A stretch of DNA of 36,648 nucleotides from Spiroplasma endosymbiont of Danaus chrysippus. Its GTDB lineage: Bacteria > Bacillota_I > Bacilli_A > Mycoplasmatales > VBWQ01. The notes beneath the pieces are model-generated. The model was not told the origin of the DNA and ran no database searches. It saw only the letters and a list, made by a program, of their open reading frames with translations. Below are positions 30,243 to 36,648 of the stretch, in pieces. Made by a program: the position numbers and the translations under genes. The stretch covers positions 114,216-150,863 of the forward strand of contig NZ_CADDIL010000005.1 of NCBI RefSeq assembly GCF_902809815.1, in the 5' to 3' direction. Position 1 is the first letter of the stretch; each line of letters begins with the position of its first letter.

Positions 30243-30365
30243 GGTCAATTTGTCATAATTGAGTCACCAGCAAATACTCAATCAAATACATAACTAAAAG
30301 ATTCTAATAATTTTTGGCCAATACCTCCAATCATATTTAATAGTGCGGTTAAACCTGCGGGCATT

Positions 30366-30554
30366 CTAATCACCTCCCTCCTCTAATTCTTTTCTTGCTC
30401 TTTCTTTACGCTTTTGTTCTTTACAATACCAACAATCTGGGTCAATTACGTTGTGTTTTTTATGTTTAAATTTTCAAATTATTTTTTTAATAGTACCTTT
30501 AAAAGCCCAAGCAGTACCAAGCACAGCAATTATCACAACTATTCATTTAACCAT
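30366..30554 (-). CDS. Small phage protein with CxxC, 62 residues
   Basis: It starts 'MVKWIVVIIAVLGTAWAF' (membrane helix), followed by a basic stretch 'KKIIWKFKHKKHNVIDPD', the pair Cys-Trp-Tyr-Cys and a charged tail. ATG 30554 overlaps the upstream stop by one base. The codons for the terminal 'EEGGD' contain the ribosome-binding site of the next gene. Two of its four Trp are TGG, unlike most genes here. Function unknown. Confidence 0.68.
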
Positions 30555-30679
30555 TATTTTCTACCTCCTAAAAAACTATCAAAACTCATATTTTCATATA
30601 ATCTTTGTTCAAAATTTCTTTTTGCCTTTTTCTTATGCAACTTTTGTCTTGACATATTTTTTCATTTATCTTTTTTCAT
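30554..30679 (-). CDS. Very basic phage miniprotein, 41 residues
   Basis: 'MKKDKWKNMSRQKLHKKKAK' then 'MSFDSFLGGRK'. It lies between two phage genes with an 8-nt gap upstream and a one-base overlap downstream. The charge suggests binding to single-stranded phage DNA or the membrane surface. A clear ribosome-binding site is lacking (the upstream gene ends 2 nt before), so translation is probably coupled. Confidence 0.55.
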
Positions 30680-30680
30680 T

Positions 30681-31055
30681 TTAAACACCACCTAATGTAT
30701 AAGCATAAGAATAATCCCAATTTAAACTTGCTCTATCTAAATTAATCTCCGACATACTATCATCATTTAAATCAACATCAACCATACTGTCATCTGTACT
30801 TTGATAATCATTAACACTAGAATTAATTAATCTTGTTCTTTCATCTGTAAATATTTCTTGTAATTCTGTATTATTATGTGTATTTCCTAACGGTAATAAT
30901 AAAGTATTAATAATCTCACTTGCACCAGCAATTATAGTAGGTACTGCATAAGAATTATTAAAATCATTATTTATACCCATAGCAACACCACTACTAATCA
31001 AACAGCCACCAGTAGCCATATTACAAATCTTTCTTATTTTTTGAAATCTATTAGG
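30681..31055 (-). pseudogene. 5'-truncated homologue of the 276-residue phage membrane protein
   Basis: The remaining 124 residues begin 'PNRFQKIRKICNMATGGCLI' and align with the C-terminal half of the gene at 7618-8448: 'SSGVAMGINNDF', 'YAVPTIIAGASEII', 'ASLNWDY'. The Asp/Asn-rich region in between differs. The start is lost at the IS3 junction (31055/31056). Confidence 0.8.
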
Positions 31056-32187
31056 GCTACTTAGCCCTTTTTACTAGACCATTAATTTAAAAAAAACTTG
31101 AATGTATTCGAAAAACAATTGTGTTATACAATTAACACTAATTTTGACATGAAAGGATTTTTAATAATGGATAAAATTAAACAAATAGCATTAGTAATTA
31201 ACAAGTTAAATATCAAACAAAAAATTCAAATTATTGATGATAGCAAAAACCAATATTCAATTAGATATCTTTGCCAACATCTTCAACTAAACCGATCAAC
31301 ATATTATTTTGTAAAAAACAAACAAAACCCTATTAAAAAAGAAAAAAATCAAATTAGTAATTGTACACATAAATATCAAGAATTATGCCAACTTTTACTT
31401 GAATTTCATTTTACAAGAAAAGGACAAATTTATGGCTATTTACGAATTTTTTCAGCATTTAAAGAATGATTAAAACAATACAAACATATTATTTTAAATC
31501 TAGAATTATCAACAAAACAAATGCGAAAAATTATGAAAGATCACAATCTTCAAGGATTAAAACAAACTAAAAATAACTATCCTAAAAACAAAAAAAATCC
31601 AAATAAGTGAATACCTACAATGGATAAAGTAAACAAAGATTATAAAAGTACAACCTCTTCAAATCAAATTTGATCAATGGACACTAAACAAATAAATACT
31701 AAAGAAGGTTGATTATATCTTTTTGTAATTATTGATTTTTATTCAAATAATATTGTAAGCTATAATACATGTTCAAACAAATCCTATCAAGATTTAATCC
31801 TTCCTGCACTTGAAAAAATAAATCAACAATTCTCTTGAAACCAAGTAAAAAACGTTATTTTACACTCAGATAACGCCAACGAATTTTATTGTCAAGACAT
31901 CACAAATTGAGCTGCTGATAAGCAAATAATTTTAAGCAAAAAACAACCTTATGATATTGGTGGCAATGTAATATCTGAAAACTGATTTTCTCATTTATCT
32001 CAAGAATGACTACCTAAAGGTTCAAATCAATATTTTTCTCTCAATGAAGCTATAAATGATGTAAACCAATATATTATGTTTTATAATTACGAAAGAATAC
32101 ATTCTAAATTTCTAAAACCACCAATTTCACAAATAAAAATTTAAAACTGTCTATCCAAAAGTGGTCCAGTATTTAGGGCTAACCACC
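31056..32187 (+). mobile_element. Complete IS3-type insertion sequence (copy 3)
   Basis: 1132 bp from GCTACTTAGCCC to GGGCTAACCACC, in inverse orientation to copy 2. The left flank is phage and the right flank is the 3' end of smc. No target duplication is visible (TAGG against TTTT), so the flanks were probably joined by recombination or deletion rather than by simple insertion. Confidence 0.92.
31167..32144 (+). CDS. IS3 family transposase (single-ORF type), copy 3
   Basis: 325 residues; same protein as copy 2. ATG 31167 is chosen over upstream TTG 31098 and ATG 31149 because AAAGGA (31152-31157) is correctly spaced only for it. DDE residues lie in 'IWSMDTKQI', 'LHSDNANEF' and 'NVISENWFSHL'. 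It reads through nine or so TGA codons and ends at TAA 32142-32144, 43 nt before the element end. Confidence 0.92.
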
Positions 32188-32207
32188 TTTTTAATATAAC
32201 ATAAAAT

Positions 32208-35165
32208 TTAAACGACATAATTAACATTTTTCGCTGATTTATCACTTTCAATAATTTTTTTAGCATCTGCTAATTTAATGGCTACCATTTTCGTAATTCC
32301 TTGATTTTGCATAGTTGTACCATATAATACATCACAATTTTCCATTGTGCCTGGACGATGAGTAACAATAATAAATTGTGTATATTGTGAAAAAGTACGA
32401 ACATATCTAGCAAAACGCTCTAAATTTGCTGGATCCAATGGTGCTTCAACCTCATCTAATATTGTCAATGGCAACGGCTTGACTTTTAAAATAGCAAATA
32501 ATACTGCTAATGCAACTAATGATTTTTCACCACCTGATAATAAGTTTAAATTACTAATTCTTTTACCAGGAGGATTAGCAAGCACTTCCACACCTGTATT
32601 TAAAATATCATCAGGTGATGTATATCGTAAACTACAAGTTCCTCCACCAAATAAATTTTGAAATGTTTCGGGCAATACCATATTAATAGCTTTGATTGTT
32701 TCATCAAATTGCGTTACCATAACATTATCCATTTCATCAATGGCTGTTAACAACGATTGTGATGCTAATTGTAATTCATCATGTTTAGTTTTTAAACGTA
32801 AATAACGTTCATTTTCATTTTCAAATTCTTCAATAGCATTAATATTTACAAATCCTAAATCTTCAATTTCACTACGTAATTGTTGTACCAAATTACGTGC
32901 TTGTTGTTCATCTGCTAATGGTTCACTATAATGTTCTCTAGCATATTCATAAGTTAAATTATAAGTTTCAACTAAACGTCTTAAATGTTGTTCTACTTTT
33001 GACTCCATTTTTACTTGTTCAAGCTTTTGATTATTTAATTTATCACTAGTCATAAAATGTTCTTGATTTAAACTATATAATTCATTTTCTAAACTTTGCA
33101 TTTGTTCTAATAATTGATGTTTCTGTTTACGAATTAATTGTAGTTGACTTTTTATTGTTGCTTGATCATATTTAGAATTTTCATATTGAATAAAAATATC
33201 ATTTAATTGGTTTGTAGTATCAATATCTAATTTTTTACCAGTTAATGTTTGATATTGAGTAGTTAATAATTGTGATTGATTAGTGATATCACTAATTTCA
33301 CTAATCAATTTATTTATTGTTAAAGTAATTGTCAACTTTTGACCTTGATAATTATTTAATTCGCTTTCAATACTTGTTCTTTGGACATTTATATTAACTA
33401 ATTGTTGTTCTAATGATTTAATTTCTTCTTTTAATTCAGAAACTATTAACTTTTCTTTAAAAACATTAATACTATTTTGATGTTGATAACCTCCAACAAT
33501 AGCACCACCAGCTTTAATTAATTGACCATCTAAAGTTACACATTGGTATTTAGCAACAATTAATTGTGAAATAACTCTTGCACTTTCTAAGTCTTCACAA
33601 ATAATAGTACGACCTAAAAGAAAATTAATAATCGGCTGAATTCTATTATCAACTGCTGTAACTAAATGATGAGCAAAACTTAAATAACCTGATTTACTAT
33701 TAACAATAATTTCATCTTCTTTAGTCGCTGTTCGAACTTGAATTGAATTTAAAGGTAAAAAAGTGGCAATTCCCGCTTTATTTTGTTTTAAAAATTCAAC
33801 AGCCTTGGTTGCATCTTTGTTAGTCGCCGTAACAATGTTTTTTAAAGTATTGCCCAATACTTTAACAATCGCTTCACTATAAAGATCGGGCACCGAAATT
33901 AAATCACTCACTACTCCAATGATACCATATAGTTTATCTTTATTATTTAAAATTGTTTGAACACCCAAATATTTTTGATTTTGTCGTTGTTGATAATTAA
34001 TTACCGATTCTAATTGTGCTTTTTTTTCACCTAAACCACGATGAATATTATTTTGTCCTAAAATTAAATCTTGATGTTGAACATTTAGTTCTTCAAATAA
34101 ATTATTAATTTTATCAAAATTTTCTTGTTCTTTTTTTTGTAAAAAAGTTTTTTGTTCAATAATAGTAAGCAAAGTTTCAATTTCATTTTTTAATTTTTCA
34201 ACTTCTGTTTGATCTTTTATTTCACTTTGTTTTGTTTTCATTAACGATTTTTGTTGTTCTAAAACTTGCAATAAACTATTAACATTAGATAAATTCATTT
34301 CTAAACTATTAATGTTTTTATCTAAATCATAACTTTTATTTTTTAAAAATTTTAATTGTTGTTCATTCTTACTAATATTTAAATTAAGTTGTTGTTGTAA
34401 AATTTCATTATCATTTATACTGACTGTTGTAAGTTTTAATTGATTATGATATGTCTCCAAATCTTTAACAATAATAGTAATTTCATATTTTTTTAAATTA
34501 TCACGTAATTCAACATAAGTTTTAGCTTTCTGTGCTTGTTTTGCTAATGGTTTAATTTTTCTACTTATTTCACTAATAATATCATTAACTCGAACTAAAT
34601 TTTCATTAGTACGCTCTAATTTACGTAATGACTCTTCTTTCCTCTTTTTGTATTTTGAAACACCAGCAGCCTCTTCAAATAAAGTTCTTCTTTCTTCTGG
34701 CTTAGAATCAGCAAATCGTGAAACATTACCTTGACTAATAATTGCAAGTGAACCTTTAGCTAAACCTGTACCCATAATAATTTCTTGTACATCTTTTAAA
34801 CGAACACGAGCTTTATTAATGTAATATTCATTTTCTGAACTATTACGAAAAGTTTTTCTAGTAATTTGTACTTCATTAAAATCAACTTTAAATATTTTAT
34901 TAGTATTATCAAAAACTAAAGTAACTTGAGCACTATTTAATGGCTGTTTTCCTTTAGCACCATTAAAAATTATATCTTCACTATTTTCACCACGTAATGA
35001 TTTAACTGATTGTTCACCTAAAACTCAACGAATAGCATCATTAATATTAGACTTCCCAGAACCATTAGGGCCAACAATACCTACAATATTAGTATCAAAT
35101 TCTATTGTTAAAGGTTCTGCAAATGACTTAAAACCATATGCTTCGATTCTTTTTAAGAATGCCAT
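32208..35165 (-). CDS. smc: Chromosome segregation protein SMC
   Basis: A 985-residue SMC ATPase that condenses and organises the chromosome with ScpA/ScpB. It begins 'MAFLKRIEAYGFKSFAEPLT' with Walker A GPNGSGKS (32-39). A long coiled coil follows, broken by a hinge at about 390-540 ('GIIGVVSDLI' to 'KAGGAIVGGYQ'), then a returning coiled coil and the C-terminal ATPase half with 'LSGGEKSLVALA' (876-887) and Walker B Asp904-Glu905. It is shorter than the roughly 1180 residues of B. subtilis SMC, mainly in the coiled-coil arms. ATG 35165 follows AGGTGAGG. The single TGA Trp lies at about residue 47. IS3 copy 3 ends 20 bp after the stop. Confidence 0.97.
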
Positions 35166-35255
35166 CTTACCTCACCTATTTTAAAATATTAAAATATATA
35201 TTTATATTTTACCATGAATCAGCTTAATATTTATTGTTAAGATTTAGCAGAAATA

Positions 35256-36053
35256 TTACTTTATTTGCATTATTATTTGTTCTTTAATTGTTTTATAATA
35301 AAATTTATTAATTCACAAATAAAATAATGTAGTACTAATAATAGTACTAATAATTAACATTATAACTAAGATACTATTAATTCATAATGGAATTCCAATA
35401 ATTGAATAATTAAAGTTGAGGATGTTATAAGGATAAATAAAATTTTTAACATCATTTGCTTGTAAAATACTGGCTCTAATATAAATATAAGTTAGATAAA
35501 TAATTGGATAAATAATTACTAATATAAATTGTTTTTTAATATTGATATTAAATTTATTTTTTTTAAATGTTAAAATTAAAAAAATAATCATCAATATTGG
35601 TGATACTAAATGATCTAAAAAGGAACAAAATAAAGATAAATTATTCAATTTTCAAAATCAATTAAGTTCTAAATCTAACTTTGAAACACTATCAATAAAT
35701 ATCCCCACTCAAAAAATAAGGGCAGTAATAGTTATGTATATTGTTAAATTAATTTGACTATAAATATTAGTGAATCTATTTGTCTGCTCTTTTTGATGAT
35801 AAATTAAATAAAATAAAAATCAAATATTAACAATAAATATTGTTTGAGAAGACCAAAATGATAACATTACATCAAAGTTTTGCAATACTATAGAATTATA
35901 AAAATTATCTTTATTAGTACTATTAACATATCAAAATTCAGTAAATACAGAAAAGATGATAGTCAATATTGATAAAATAAAAATTAATATACAATTTAAT
36001 AATTTATATAAAAATCTTCAATCTTTAAATTTTTGCTTATATAATAAAAACAC
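35256..36053 (-). CDS. Polytopic membrane protein of unknown function (265 residues)
   Basis: About six hydrophobic segments, reconstructed through TGA Trp codons: 'LLNCILIFILSILTIIFSVF', 'IFIVNIWFLFYLIY', 'YITITALIFWVGIFI', 'HLVSPILMIIFLILTF', 'FILVIIYPIIYLTYIYIR' and 'NSILVIMLIISTIISTTLFY'. Start GTG 36053 is preferred because GAGGAA is well placed and no ATG lies in frame upstream. The conserved phage block begins 34 nt upstream, so the original promoter or N-terminus may be missing. No conserved catalytic motif is seen and the function is unknown. Confidence 0.75.
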
Positions 36054-36087
36054 AAATTATTCCTCTTCGAAAAATAAAATCATATTT

Positions 36088-36134
36088 AATCAAGTATATA
36101 GGGACTTCGTCCCTCGCCACTACGTGGCTCACCC
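36088..36134. promoter_or_regulatory. Conserved double-hairpin block at a phage boundary (copy 2)
   Basis: Matches 25178-25224 with one difference in the first loop (GGGAC-TTC-GTCCC at 36101-36113). The second hairpin CCAC-TAC-GTGG is at 36117-36127. It lies between the host membrane-protein gene and the phage terminator. Confidence 0.7.
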
Positions 36135-36136
36135 AA

Positions 36137-36170
36137 ATTATAGTCCCAGTGAACCTACTGGGACTATAAT
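36137..36170 (-). terminator. Phage operon terminator (copy 2)
   Basis: A perfect 14-bp stem ATTATAGTCCCAGT/ACTGGGACTATAAT with loop GAACCT on the plus strand. It is homologous in position to 25253-25282, with compensating stem changes and the loop in the opposite orientation. Confidence 0.8.
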
Positions 36171-36175
36171 CATTT

Positions 36176-36607
36176 TTATTTATCTTTACTTTTAGGTTTA
36201 TCTTTTTTCTTTAAAATATTATCCAATTTATCCAAACCAGCAGACTTAATATCAGTATAAGTCATATCAATACTACTTGCTTCTTTAAGGTATTTCTTAG
36301 GTGACAATTCAGTTTTAAGTTCATGCACATAATGTAAAGCACGTGAATTATACCTTTTTAACCAATGTCTAGGAAAAAATAAAGTCATAGCCATTGCTTC
36401 ACCACTATAACTTGGAGACATAATACCTCTTTTAATCATTTTCTTTGTTCTACGACGTGAAAACACTACTTTATTATAATCATCAATATTAGTATATAAA
36501 TTAAGATTAAATATAACAATAAAACCCAAAAAACGCATACGTTTAACTTGCACAACATATTCTACTTTTTCTCTTGCTTGTACTGGTATTCTATTAGGGT
36601 GTTGTTC
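36176..36607 (-). pseudogene. 5'-truncated Zot-like assembly ATPase
   Basis: It retains about 143 C-terminal residues from 'EQHPNRIPVQAREKVEYVVQ' to 'KKDKPKSKDK', after the Walker motifs, so it cannot work as an ATPase. Compared with the intact copy there are few changes (for example Ile/Val, Cys/Trp in 'RHWLKRYNS', and a different C-terminal tail). The sequence stops matching at 36607, where the IS3 footprint starts. Confidence 0.88.
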
Positions 36608-36614
36608 GCTACTT

Positions 36615-36648
36615 GCTACTTAGCCCTTTTTACTAGACCATTAATTTA
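36615..36648 (+). mobile_element. IS3-type insertion sequence, 5' end (partial copy 4)
   Basis: The first 34 nt of the element (GCTACTTAGCCC...) run into the window end. It is preceded by an extra GCTACTT heptamer, like copy 1 at the other end of the window. Confidence 0.88.

Larger units (their letters stand above)
28781..30364 (-). pseudogene. Phage membrane protein gene interrupted by IS256 copy B
   Basis: The gene starts at ATG 30364 behind GGAGGTGA ('MPAGLTALLNMIGGIGQKLL'), runs to 'GDSIMTNWP' at the IS, and resumes at 28867 with 'VLIPIFMMVLVFIKEFIGHI' to TAG 28781. Removing the IS and one copy of the 8-bp duplication restores a 66-residue, single-helix protein in frame, which shows a recent and precise insertion. 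Confidence 0.85.
25178..31055 (-). mobile_element. Plectrovirus (SpV1-like) prophage, largest fragment
   Basis: About 4.5 kb of phage sequence (minus a 1.4-kb IS256 insertion), with all genes on the minus strand. Order 5' to 3': truncated 276-residue-type gene, 41 aa, 62 aa, interrupted 66 aa, 86 aa, 115 aa, 82 aa, overlapping 63 aa, 351-aa anchored protein, Zot-like ATPase, 97 aa, then a terminator hairpin and the double-hairpin block. Small membrane proteins plus a Zot-like ATPase are hallmarks of filamentous phages. The 5' end is cut by IS3 copy 3, so replication genes are absent. Confidence 0.85.
36088..36614 (-). mobile_element. Third plectrovirus remnant
   Basis: It contains only the double-hairpin block, a terminator and the 3' half of a Zot-like gene, and is cut at 36607 by an IS3 copy preceded by one GCTACTT footprint (36608-36614). 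It lacks the 97-residue gene present after the Zot gene in the larger prophage, so it is a different phage variant. Confidence 0.85.

Noticed and set aside
32479-32661. Plus-strand frame inside smc
   Set aside because: Antisense shadow of the SMC C-terminal ATPase region.

Overview
The window is AT-rich (roughly a quarter G+C by eye) and reads sensibly only if UGA codes for tryptophan. Most long genes (valS, clpB, hrcA, dnaJ, smc, the ABC permease, both transposases) are interrupted by in-frame TGA at expected Trp positions. Together with remnants of SpV1-type filamentous plectroviruses, a wall-less-cell gene set and abundant insertion sequences, this points to Spiroplasma (Mollicutes). All coordinates below are for genetic code 4.

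Layout. 1-546: end of an IS3-type element abutting a decayed beta-propeller-like gene. 635-3215: ABC exporter pair and a frameshifted GNAT protein. 3305-6185: T-box riboswitch and valS. 6212-7586: complete IS256-type element. 7587-9244: plectrovirus fragment. 9245-10376: complete IS3-type element, followed by an IS256 3' remnant (10384-10606). 10631-13258: coaBC, then the rpmA-prp-rplU operon with an L21 leader (all minus strand). 13413-15379: two Gly-rich small-protein genes and one membrane-protein gene, flanked by near-identical inverted leader sequences. 15461-17029: anchored surface protein. 17275-24262: HrcA/CIRCE chaperone regulon (clpB; hrcA-grpE-dnaK-dnaJ). 24297-25151: DUF1295-like membrane protein. 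25178-31055: largest plectrovirus prophage, carrying a second IS256 copy with a clear 8-bp target duplication. 31056-32187: second complete IS3 copy. 32208-36053: smc and a polytopic membrane protein. 36088-36614: third prophage remnant, cut by a fourth IS3 copy at the window end.

How the parts work together. The core genes cover heat-shock control (HrcA binding two CIRCE operators, upstream of clpB and of hrcA), ribosome assembly (L27 made with a cleavable N-terminus next to its protease Prp), CoA synthesis, valyl-tRNA charging under T-box control, and chromosome condensation. The accessory part is a mosaic of plectrovirus fragments and two IS families. The IS copies lie in inverted orientation on either side of the core block, and both window ends fall inside IS3 copies, which suggests a contig broken at repeats.

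The least expected signals are: (1) the inverted shared leaders around 13.4-15.4 kb; (2) a stack of 7-nt end fragments at the IS3 copies; (3) a conserved double-hairpin block marking the phage/host boundary just upstream of two host genes; (4) two homologous phage terminator hairpins with covarying stems and an inverted loop.
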